Notes under the pieces: model-generated
Databases searched by the model: none
What the model was told of the DNA's origin: nothing
The model's input: the letters and a program-made list of their open reading frames with translations, nothing else
NCBI GenBank assembly: GCA_950106755.1
Contig: OX467087.1
Location: forward strand, 24,246,047 to 24,310,046
Direction of reading: 5' to 3'
Origin: Climacium dendroides
Taxonomy: Eukaryota; Streptophyta; Bryopsida; Hypnales; Climaciaceae
Length of the DNA stretch: 64,000 bases
Program-made: the position numbers and the translations under genes
In this document: piece by piece, positions 38,198 through 49,100 of the stretch
Layout of the letters: the number at the start of each line of letters is the position of its first letter
Numbering within the stretch: the stretch's first letter is position 1

Positions 38198-39080
38198 ATG
38201 ATATGGAGGCATGTGGACCTAGTTCATTCATTTTTTTCCTTGGTTTTGCTTGCAACCTTTTGGGTTGGGGTGTATGCACAAAGTGAAACAAATGGGCCTT
38301 GTAATACTGAGTGCATTAGAAGGCAATATGCACAGTATTGGTGGACATCTATGTGGGATTTCATTGTCACCTTGGTTGCCTTGACAATGGATGCTTGGGG
38401 AGCTACGAAAGCAATGGATGAAAGTACAATATTTTTGGTTGCTAAAACACTCTTTGGGAGTGCCTTGAACCCTTTGTTTGTTCTATGGAATACGTTTAGG
38501 AATGCCGCAATTGGCATGGCAATGCTAGCCAACCTTTGTGAAGCACTTGGAGATGATGTAATTGCCCCGTTGTTTCCTTGGAGCAAATCCCATATCAAGA
38601 TCATCACAGGTTGTAATGTTGTTGTGAATTTATCTCCAAATGTTCACAAAGAAATTCACAATCTCAATGCCTTTTATGAAGAAGTTGAGGTGCAAGTTCT
38701 TTCAAAGGCACTTGTTATTGGACTTAAAGTGGCAAATGCCCAACAATTCAATGTCGAACTTACAAGATATGGGGAACTAGCATTGTTAAGGTCAAATGTG
38801 CTTCCACCGTATGATGAACTCAAAATCCTTTGAGGTAACTCAAGTTTGGGTATGGCTATTGCAAGTGCACAAGCCAAAGGTTACATCTATGGGGTTGTAG
38901 TTCGTTGTGTGCAAGGACTTCAAGTGAGTCTGATAGAAGCCATTGCATGTGTTTTGAACATCATCATTCTTATGAAAGGTGTCCTTCATAATTTCGCAAG
39001 CTTGGGTCATAGACCCCTACTTCTTTACTTGCTTCATGAAGATGAAGCAAAATTTGTAGAAGAATGCAAGAATGTACAAT
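38198..39080 (+). pseudogene. Signal-peptide/membrane protein gene, 5' part, split by the CACTA element
   Basis: Unrecognised protein. The first 27 residues (basic start, then FFSLVLLATFWVGVYA) look like a signal peptide; a hydrophobic stretch at about residues 50-65 (MWDFIVTLVALTMDAWGA) could span a membrane. Residues 33-45 carry two Cys (GPCNTECIRR). The frame runs 211 codons to a TGA at 38831-38833, then stays open in the same frame for 82 more codons up to the transposon at 39081. The TGA is one change from CGA. The coding sequence resumes after the transposon at 52138, so the original protein was about 326 residues. Two lesions (stop and 13-kb insertion) suggest a dead gene, although a truncated 211-aa product remains possible. 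Bases 39078-39080 (AAT) are the left target-site duplication. Confidence 0.75.
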
Positions 39081-39370
39081 CACTATAAGAAAACTACATC
39101 TGCCGAGACATCGCAATTTTGACATCCGGACATCGTGCTTGACGTGTCTACGTCAGGGTGGACGTCCAATTAGACCACGCTGCCGTGGACATGCATTTTG
39201 CATGCTACGTCCACGCAAATTTTCAAGCTGGACATCGTGATGTCCAAAAAAACTTCGGTCAACGGGGGGCTTAGGAAGTTGACATGTGGCTGCCACATAG
39301 GCGCGGGAAAGCCAGAGTGTCATTTTTTTCATCCATTGCCCGTCTATGATGTGGCGTCTGACGTGTATCT

Positions 39371-39388
39371 GACGTGGCATGCCACGTC
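39371..39388. promoter_or_regulatory. Left subterminal palindrome of the CACTA element
   Basis: GACGTGGCATGCCACGTC is a perfect 18-bp palindrome 290 bases inside the left end. The identical palindrome occurs at 51618-51635 near the right end, with more ACGTGG/CCACGTC half-sites around both. A transposase or TnpA-like binding site is inferred. Confidence 0.55.
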
Positions 39389-39709
39389 AGAGCTGACGGG
39401 ATCGGCTGACGTGGCATTTTTGGGACCACTTGTCTGGTCTCCCTAGCAATTCCGGATGTCTCCTAAGACATCGCTGTGGACATCCGCATGGCATTTATGA
39501 TGTCAAATGAAACATTTGTATGTTGAATGAGATGTCCATCCTAACGTGTGGAATTTGCACATGCGTGCTTCTCAAAGCAGTCACTGTCATAGGAGATGTC
39601 TACTTGCACGAGGCAGCGCACCTACATGGTAGGGTAGCAGATGGATGGATGCATTGTAGGATGTCAGCGGTAACGTCCCGTTAGAAGATCTAAGTCTTCT
39701 GCAACGCAT

Positions 39710-39985
39710 GTATGCATTTTGTTGGACATTCCACTGTTTTCGCGGATGCATTTTATTGGACATTCCGATGTTTTCTGTGTGCATTGTGTTGGACATTTTG
39801 ATGTTTTTTGTGTGCATTGCATTAGACATTATGATGTCCGATGGATTTGTTGTCTGGGACACTCTGATGCTTTGTATTTGCATTGAATTGGACATGAAGA
39901 TGTCTGAGCGGATGTGTGCTACGAGACACGTCATGCTTAATGAATGCATTGTATTGGACATTTTGACGTCACAATTCATTGGTTG
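39710..39985 (+). repeat. Subterminal tandem repeats, about 33-40 bp unit
   Basis: About six imperfect units built on TGCATT, a few bases, TTGGACATT, then GATGT follow each other (for example near 39713, 39747, 39780 and 39814). They end before the region of divergent genes. Typical CACTA subterminal organisation. Confidence 0.7.
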
Positions 39986-40810
39986 GCGGGACACGGGATG
40001 CTGCTTCAGACATCAACAACATCCACAAATTGACAATGACTTGAAATAGGAGTATGTCCATATTCATAGAATAGAAAATCCAATACAAAAAACAACCATG
40101 TCTCACAAAGGAGGATTACGGTAGAACACAAAGCCAAAGCTGAAAATGAAGACTAAGCCGAATAAAGAAATCAACACAAAGCAAAACACATATAAGAGAA
40201 TTTCGTATGAAAGCAACCTCTTCAGTTTCTTTTCCCGTCCGCTACTTTCCAGACACGCGAATGTCTGCAACGACGTCCCATTGCTGGGGCTAACGTCCTC
40301 CTGTCTCTCGGGACGTCCTCTGCAACACAGTCTGCATTCCATTTGACACAGGTATCAACGACTCCATGTTCTTGGAACCTTTGTCCACGTCCGAGAACGG
40401 CATAATTTCAATACAAACTTCAAGATTGGTAAGAATCTCACCGTGTGCTCATTTCTTGCGTGGTGCCTCTCCCTTCTTAGGGGGATCTGCCACCGTAGAA
40501 GGGCTTGCCTTCAAAGACTTCGGTGCAGTTGCCTTCAAGGGCTTTGTTGGGGCCACAAACTTGGACGGCTTTGCACTTGGTACAGTCCTTGTGACCCGAT
40601 TGGAACGGGTAGACGATCCGGAGGATTGCATATTTGCCACCTAGAACAAAGCGATAACATAAAACACTTTAGAGAATGTGGACTCGTCGCATTTTGCGTT
40701 ACATGTGGATGCAAGGACACAAAGCCTAATTCTTATGAGGAAAAAAACATGAATGACATCCAATGACCTCTTGTCATACGGTTCAAGGTGTGTAAAATAC
40801 CTCTTGAACT

Positions 40811-42933
40811 CTACCGGTTTGTGCTGCAAGAGCAGATGTCTGCACTTCGGCGGGGGGGAACTTCATCCACGGAAATGGCATACGGGTCTGTGGAGGACTT
40901 CTCCGCGTCCTTTCCGATGTCTGCTGAAGCATTGCTGTGCTTGGGAATGGTCTGCACAACGCACAATTGGACGTCTTCTCGGACGTCTGCACCAGCGTTG
41001 TTGTCAGTCTGGACGTCCGAAACGGTGTCCTTCAGGTAGTCCACTTCTTCTTCAACGTCATCTACGATGTCTTCAGCAACGTCACCACCGACGTCAGCAT
41101 TGACGTAAAGATCCCCCTCGACGTCTATGGGGACGTCCTCAACAGCTATCTTCTTCACAAGAGTGACATCGCATCCAGCATTTTGACCACCACCTCCTGC
41201 ATTTGAGACAACATGACTTTGAAGATTGTTGCCTCCAAGGGAATGAAGAAGTTGTTGGAGAAGCTCTTCTACTCGACCAAGGCGCCCTCCCAACTCTGCG
41301 TTCGACGTCCGCAGTTCTTGTATATCTGGACTGTAGTCATGAGGTGAGTTGCGGGTCTCCACCTGGCGCCGAGCATACTCCTTGTCCGTTGCTTCCTTCA
41401 CCTCCGACTCATAAGGTATGTGTCCAAGTTGTAGGGTCTAGCACACGAAAACAATTAAAGGTCTCGACATTGATGTCCACGCAAATATCATTTCAGACAT
41501 GAGGTTCATAAATGCAGACATCTTACAAAGCAACATGATGTCTGAATGGACATCCGAAACAAATGGAAGTGGAGGACTCTCACCAATTCACCTATGACAT
41601 TCTTCTCAATGAGCCTCAATTGAGCCTCCTTGAACCCCTTTGCCTTAAAAACTGCACGCATCTGCGCGGACTTCTCTTTGGCGTCTAACGAGCTGCGCCT
41701 CTCTTGCAACCTCCTCCACACGGAGGCATCAACTTCTGGTGGTTTAGGGCAGTCCCCATCGATCAACTTCATCAAATGATGGCGAACATTGATCAAAGTC
41801 TTCGTCACATGCTTCGGAAACCACGAAGGATTTATCTCCACTTGGTTGCCTCCAACTTCCCAATCTGAAATAAGACGGTCACAATACAAAACACTTGCAA
41901 ACGATAAGACTTCCGAAATAATTTAATTTCGCAGACACAATGATGTCTGCACAGACATCATTGTAGACATCTGGACACCACTGCAGACGTCAATATAGAA
42001 GGCATGGTGATGCTCATCCAAATGTCATATTCAACATCATGACGTCCAGGAGGACATCAAATTCAAAAAAAGAACTCACAACCTGCTCAAGCAATTTCGG
42101 TCAAGTCACATTACTTGCGTAGATTCTATCAAAGAATCGTTGTCTCTCATCCAAAGGCTGGTCAGCCCACCCAAACAAAGGATTCAATCCCTTGGCAAAA
42201 GCCTTCACATCTGCTATCAAATAGCTTTTTGCCTTCCCACGGGGAGAACCGCGTTCGTTCACCTCCACATATTGCTTGCGCTTGTTGTTGCGCTCCTTCT
42301 TCACATTGATCTTGCGAAGTAGAGGTGTGGTAGGCTCCTTCTCCATGACCATTACGTCGTCTGATTCTTCTTCCTCGTCCGTGTCAGGAGATCGAGATGT
42401 GGTCCTATGAAACCTCAAATACAAACAGCACTTGCAAGTCAAAGGCCACTCGATCTTCGTTAGAACATCAACTCAGACATCGACTTGAACATCTACTTAG
42501 ACAGAAGACTAAGACGTTGAAATGCAGAAGGCAGCGTGCTGTGTCTGACACAATGTCCACATAAACGAATATAAACATCCAACCTCCTTTCAATAACACA
42601 CCACATAAGAGGTTTAGGTGGCACTAGTCACCTGGGCTCAGATTCAACGGAGTCATCCTCGCTCATAGACAACTGTGCTTCATTCCTTCTCGTGCGTGAC
42701 ACTCCCATGCGACGCCTCTTGGGTGTTGGAGTACTTGCTACAGCTTTGCCCTTGTCCTTCACACGACTACTCACATGCCGAGGATCATTCCTTTGCTTCG
42801 ACCGTTGCTCTGTGAGTGGCCGACCTCTAGCGTGTACCTCCTCAGCGGTAGAGTCGTCATTGTCGCTGTCAGCATGATGCCGAGACGGTGCTGCCCGTTT
42901 CACGGGCAGCTTTCTCCGAGAATCGGGGGCCAT
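40811..42933 (-). CDS. TnpA-like accessory protein of the CACTA element
   Basis: Four exons can be joined: 42632-42933, 42115-42404, 41584-41864, 40811-41437. Exon 1 is Arg/Lys/Ser-rich, looks nuclear and ends in an acidic SEDDSVESEP block. Exon 2 has a DEEEESDD stretch and a KKERNNKRKQ basic patch, then LNPLFGWADQPLDERQRFF. Exon 3 has INPSWFPKHVTKTLINVRHH, then the PP..VD..VW..L pattern and K-rich helix (CPKPPEVDASVWRRLQERR) that recalls the plant Transposase_24/TnpA-like proteins paired with tnp2. Exon 4 has HIPYESEVKEATDKEYARR and a probable coiled coil (ELRTSNAELGGRLGRVEELL). The last exon boundary is uncertain; a Lys/Pro-rich frame at 40449-40640 may be a further alternative exon. Family assignment is by pattern, not by search. 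Confidence 0.6.
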
Positions 42934-43379
42934 CTCAGCTAGCAGCCAACAATGAAAAACCTCACCCAAAACTTGCGCAAGGCAATCACAGCTCAAAACT
43001 AAAAGAACAAAATGGCCAACTAACATGCTATAATGGTGTGCTTTCCTGGACATCAATTCCAGCACCTGGATGTCCAATTTAACATTAGGACGTTTTAACG
43101 GACGTCCACTGTTCGACTCCTCTGTATACAAGACGCTTAAGAACCAAGAACGTGACATGTGATGCACTAAAGGACATCACATTGGACATCTGCATGTTTA
43201 TAAAAACATTACTACTAAAAGCCAACACAAGGATTTTCTCATGCTACTCTCAAAGGCCAACACTAGGATCACTCCTGCAAATGGAAACCAAAGTACTGGA
43301 GTGTAAGGAGAGAGATTGAAAATTCACTACAACACAAGACTACAACAAAAAAAAACCAAAAAAAAAAAAAAAATCAAAA

Positions 43380-43740
43380 ACCTGTAAGGCTCCCGTTGCT
43401 GAAGGAGCTGCGGTGTGGGAGGGGCTCCCTCCTCCGGCGCAGGGGCTCCCCACGGTAGGGGCGATCCCCGCGGCAAGGGGCTCCTCGCCCAGGGGCCTTC
43501 CCGCTGGGGGCTCCCCGCAGGGGGGCTCTCCGCAAGGGCGGTTCCGTGCGGGGCTCCCCGCCCTTGCGTGGGGGCTCCGTGCAAGGGTGCCGGGGTTCCC
43601 CGCTTGGCGTGGGAGTCCTTCCCGCCTCCACACTCCGCCTCGACGCTCCCACGCTCCGCCTCCACACTCCCACGCTTCACCTCCACGCTCCCACGCTCCA
43701 CCTCCGCACGTTGCTCCTCCACCTTCAAACAAGAGATGCA
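43380..43740. repeat. GC-rich low-complexity tract inside the transposon
   Basis: About 360 bp made of short repeats of GGGGCTCC/CCCCGC and then CCACGCTCC-type words, far more GC-rich than anything nearby. It is open in several frames on both strands (Pro/Gly/Arg-rich on minus), which reflects composition and not coding. It sits between the two divergent transposon genes. Confidence 0.75.
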
Positions 43741-43939
43741 TCAACAAGAGAACAAAGATAATCCCAATGTCAAGCTTAAACTCCCCAACGCTCCTAGTGA
43801 TGTTCAGTTAGACATCAGTTGAAGCCTCAATGTGTCACAGATGGAAAAAATGGATGAACCCCTAATCTGCCTACACAATTCAATGACACCAATTTTAATT
43901 CCTAGAATTGACGGGAGCTGCTGGAGGCCATGACGGAGG

Positions 43940-44025
43940 CTTGCGGGGCGGGGCGGGGAGGGGAGGGGAGGGGAAGGGAGGAGAGGAGAGGAGGGAGAGG
44001 AGGAAGCGAAGGAGGGAGGAAGTTG
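43940..44025 (+). repeat. G-rich polypurine tract
   Basis: A run of GGGG blocks separated by single C or A bases, then GAGGA repeats, about 85 bp, almost pure purine on the plus strand. It meets the pattern of a G-quadruplex and triplex-prone sequence. Confidence 0.8.
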
Positions 44026-44509
44026 TCTACACGGTGCTTGGTCTTATTTAGGCGCCTGCTGCGACGGGGGCTTCCATCTACTACAGCTACTGATTTTTCC
44101 ATCCCTGCGGTGAGTGCAACAACAACAATGCTGTCCACAAACTGGTAAAACATGCTCAATTCCTTAGAAGTTTGCAAATTCGAGTGTAGGTGAAGGAAGA
44201 AGAGCGGCTGCAGGAAGAGGAAGGCCGAACGTGGGCCTAGGGTTTCTCTAAGTCCCATGACGGAGCGACAACCCCATGTGTGACGTCGGGTGCTGTACTT
44301 TTCAAGAGGGCCCTTAGGTCGAAAGTTGACATTCGTGTGCTTCATCAGACATCACAATTGACATGTAGACATCAACTCGGACATCATGATGTCTGACTTG
44401 GTATTAGTAACAATGCGTTTTTTGCCAATTTGAAATGGACAAGGGGATATGTTGCGATGATGTTTTGCATGACATCACAAATGACATTGTCGTGTCCTAG
44501 TAGGCATGA

Positions 44510-44950
44510 TTGCGTCTCATTGCACATGTTCTTAGGAAATTTGAAAGTGGCTTTGACCTTCCATTTTTATTCTCCAAGTGAATAATTAGAAGTTGTGAAA
44601 TGGAACTTGGCTTCGACCTTCTATTTTTATTCTGTAAGTGGGGTCTAAAGTAAAAGAATATCCTAGAGTTTGAATTAGGCTTCCTCAAAATAAAATTTGT
44701 GAAATGGAACTTGGCTTTGACCTTCTATTTGTATTCCCTAAGTCATTTCTTTGAAGCTTCTTCAAAATACAATTTCTAAATTAGAACTTGCCTTTCACCT
44801 TTTAATTTTTTTTTTGGCTCTAAGTCATTTCTTTGAGGCTCTACCAAATTAGAGCTTGAAAACTAGAAGCTTTAGAGTAGAACTTGAAATTCACCTTGTC
44901 TTTATCTTTTCTACATCTTTTATGGGGGACTTATTGAAATGAAACTTGTA
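44510..44950 (+). repeat. Imperfect tandem repeats of about 65-110 bp
   Basis: Four to five diverged units containing GGAACTTGGCTTTGACCTTC followed by TATTTTTATTC and AAGTcatttctttga-like words. Internal repeat of the transposon, non-coding. Confidence 0.65.
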
Positions 44951-46125
44951 ACCACTTTTTCTTCTTGGAAGTAACGAAGTCCCAGCAATACAATTCATTC
45001 TTCTTCTGCTGTATTGTATGGCTATCCTCTACCTAGGTAGCTTCTAAATGATGCTAAATTAGCTTCTTCTAAGAAAGTAGTGCCTATAATGTACTATAAT
45101 TTCAAAGCGCAAACCTTACTGCCCTCCTTAGCCATGGAAACCACTGACTGCTTAGAGCTGCAGTCCTTAAAGTGCATGGGATGTAGTGTTGCGTAGCTTC
45201 ACCCAATGCTTTTTCTGACCTACCTGCGCAGGACTTAACGTCAAGCAAAACATGTCTATGTCCTTATAAATAAACTTATATAACTTTCTGGTGCCTTCCA
45301 GGATGTTAGGCGTAGCACCCCATGTCAAACGTAGCACGTGTAGCAAATACCTTTTTATCTTCTATTCAGACGTGTTGATGTCACGTACAAGCCTATGGGT
45401 GACATTGTGGTATTCCTGTAGACATAAATGCGTCTTACTGGACATGATGCTGGACGCACCTAGGGCCTTTGGAAGTCAACTCCAGCACATTCACGTGTCC
45501 TACCTCTGTTTGAGTTGATGCCCTGTAGTTAAAAGAAGAGAGTTACAAAGAGATTTCAAGTCATAAAAGCCACTTATCAATTACAATTTGCAAGAAGTAG
45601 GCGTTTGGGCGTCGGATTTCATTGCTTGGCATTGCTTTTTTATCCCATTCTGAAGTACTAAGGAAATGAACCTCATTTGTAGTTTACGCTCATGTTCTTT
45701 GGAAACAGGACCTAATATTTGTGGAAAATTTTCTTTCTTCCTCGAGACGTATACATTTGGTTGCCACTAAAACAAATAATTCATAGACTGTGATGTTGGA
45801 TGTTATAGGTTCAGAAGTCTGTAGTACTGCACGGACTACTATCCACGATCTAAGAGATAGTGATGAATAGATAGGTGCAGTGGACATGACGGTGTCAAAG
45901 TAGATGTCTACAGTGACAAACATATGTTCACAAAAACATCCAGACGTTCAAAATTGTCACTAGGTGATCAGAAGTGTTCCTTTTCAACCACCCTTGACTT
46001 CCTTCTGATTGTCTACTATATCTTTCTCTTCGTCTTTCCCATTGCATGTTGTAGGAAACAAGTTTAATTACTTCAAGAGTGGACATTTCAAATTGCATGA
46101 TATCAGCAAGTGCACATACGTGTTG

Positions 46126-49100
46126 ATGCCTGTGACGGACATGGAGGGCAGGCGTGGACGTCGTGCTGTAAGAGTGCGCATCAATGCAGACAGCCGTGTC
46201 CTTCGCCACATTCCTATAGGTGACCTCATTCTACAAACCGAGTTGAGGGTGGCAACGCAGCTGAATTTGACGAGGTTTCCATGTCCATGCAAATATTGTC
46301 ATGGAGGAAGACGCCGGACTATCCATGTGATTCGGAAGCATCATGGAGAGGTGGGACGGGATGTTTTTTTGACGAAGTCAATGATTGGGGGGGACCCACC
46401 CAATGGATACCCTCCTAATGGCATATGGATGGAAGATCTTGTGTATGACGATGACATCGTTGAAAATGACGCAGACATAGTAGAGGAAGACATTTAGATG
46501 CAGGATGTGAACGGAGGACCAGAATTAGGGGCCATTGATGTCGGTGACATTGCTAATGACGATGACGCTCCTCTGGATGTACAACACAACGTCCAAAGGC
46601 AAGTCATGGAGGCCTTTGATCGTGGCGATGCATTGCATTCGAACACCTTGGCGTCTGACGGAGCGTCAGGTGCTGAAGCAAACGTTGACGTTGACACTGT
46701 TGAAAACATGCAGCGTTTATATGAGCACGCAACAACAGCACTATACGAGGGGGCATCATCGAGTATTCTGTCAGCAACAATCATCATCATGAATATGTGC
46801 GTGGTCTTCCGCGTGAGTAACCATTTCACTAGTGAGCTCCTACGGTATTTGTCATCAGACTTGCTCCCGAAGAACAACAAGCTCCCTACTAGTCATTATG
46901 AGGCAAGGAAAATGATTAGGAAGTTGGGCTTAGAGTACAACAACATCCATGTGTGCCCAGGTGATTGTGTGCTATTCGAAGACGAGCATGCAAATCTAAG
47001 TACGTGCCCGAAGTGCTCTAAACCAAGGTGGGTGGAGAGAACGAACTCGATACCAACAAGGGGCGTTCGACACTTTCCCTTGATCCCAAGACTTAAACGC
47101 ATGTTTCGATCTTCGGAAATCGCTCAGATGCTGACAGGTTGGATGCGGCATGTCAGCGATGACGGCATCATGCGGTCAATGGTGGACAGCCCTGCTTGGA
47201 AGCATGTCAGCGTGGACGTCCACTTTGACAACTTCAGTGCTGACGACAAGAACCTGCGTCTGGCACTAGCACTGGATGGTGTCAATCCCTTCAAGATGAG
47301 CAACACGAATTGGTCGACATGGCCGGTGCTCATTTTGATTTACAATTTTGAGCCATGGTTTGTGACAAAGAAATTCTTCATCTCCCTTAGCCTTCTCATT
47401 TCTGGGAAGCAGTCCCCAACTTCTAGGAACATGGATGTGTTCTTGCGACCATTGTTGAAGGAGCTACATGCATTGTGGGAAGGTGTGGTGGCTCAAGATT
47501 TCTCACAGCCCGAAGGTGCTCGTCGCTTTATCATGCGTGGCTTACTAATGTGGACCATATCCGATTTCCCTGCGTATGCTCTGATCTTTGGCTTGTCTTG
47601 CAAGGGATATAAAGGATGCCCAGATTGTGGTCTTGAGACAGATTCTCGACTTGCAAGAACCGGTGATGTGAGGGCGGATCGAAGTACAAGAGGGTCCAAG
47701 ATTGTGTATGGGGGCATACGAAGGTACTTAAGTCGACACCATCCTTATCGTCGAAATCGTCGCTTCAATGGGAAAGTAGAGCATCGCTTCAGGCCAAAGG
47801 GCACACTATAACAAAACATGGTAAAAAAAACCCGCGCAGGAACTTCCAAAGTGGTTTTTTTTGACACGTTTTTGTGCGCAGATTTCTTTGCGCGTTGTGC
47901 GTAGTAGACAGCCAAGTTTGTCAGCATTTTCCCACTGCAAATTTTGGAATTTTGGGGCGTGTAATATACCATTGGAAAGTTATTTAAAAGACCTTTCCAA
48001 TGGTATATTACACGCCCCAAAATTCCAAAAATTGCAGTGGGAAATTGCTGCCAAAGTTGTCTGTCCACTACGCGCAACGCGCAAAGAAAACTGCGCACAA
48101 AAACGTGTCAAAAAAAACCACTTTGGAAGTTCCTGCGCGGGTTTTTTTTACCATGTTTTGTTATAGTGGCATGACCGCCGAAGATGTTATCCAATATGCT
48201 GCGTGGCGGCAAGCGTTTCTAGATTTGGGTGGAAGAGAAGATGGAAAGGATGACCCAGTGCATTTCATAGGGGTGAAACGCTTGAGTGCATTGTTTGAAC
48301 TGCCCTATTGGAAGGTACAAAGTGGTCTAACCTGACTTTGACATGTAGGTAGTGTCCAATGTCTGAGTGGTACGTCCTCTCTGACGTTCTGTGTCATAGT
48401 ACTGGTGCGTTGATGTCCAAGTAGATGTCATAGAAGACATCCCGCTGCACAAATTGCAATAGCTGTAGACAGTGGCTGCCTATTCAGCCGTGCAATGTGA
48501 ACATTTCATGTTGTGTTACATGTCCCCTTAGACGTAGTCGTGAATACAAAGTGAAGGCTGAATGTCGTTGTACGTTTTCTTAGCAGACAACACGGGAAGT
48601 GACGATACACATTTTTTCGGAGGGCAGAGCGTACTCAAGATTTACGTGTGTTCCCTTCTACAGTATCTTTTGATCCGACACATTTTGGATGTGATGCATT
48701 GCGAGAAAAACTTATGCGAGAACATGGTGAAGACCCTTCTTGCTATGAACGATAGCCCTGGCAGCCGCATTGATACAGAACAGCTTGGAATACGTAGAGA
48801 AATTTGGCTTCAAGGCCCACAAAGACGCCAAGACGATTTCTACATGCCAAATGCGTCGTATGCAATGACAGTAGATGAGCGCAGGGAGTTCGTGGATATA
48901 GTATCAAGTATCCGTACCCCAACAAACTATGTTGGTGCAATTCATAAACGTCTACAGAATGGAACGTTACAGTATATGAAGACACATGATTATCACATTC
49001 TCATGCAGTAGGTGAGGTTGCGATGGGACGTGACACAGGGGTTCGTTGAACTTATCCAAGGAAGGGAGGGAGTTCAGAGATTGTCACTGGTCCTGAACCG

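Noticed and set aside
40449..40640. Extra Lys/Pro-rich exon of the TnpA-like gene
   Set aside because: A donor and acceptor exist, but the exon 4 frame meets a stop and the phases do not give a sensible join; left as a possibility only.
43327..43822. Pro/Gly/Arg-rich frames in the transposon centre
   Set aside because: Open in several frames on both strands because of GC-rich repeats; no sign of selection for coding.
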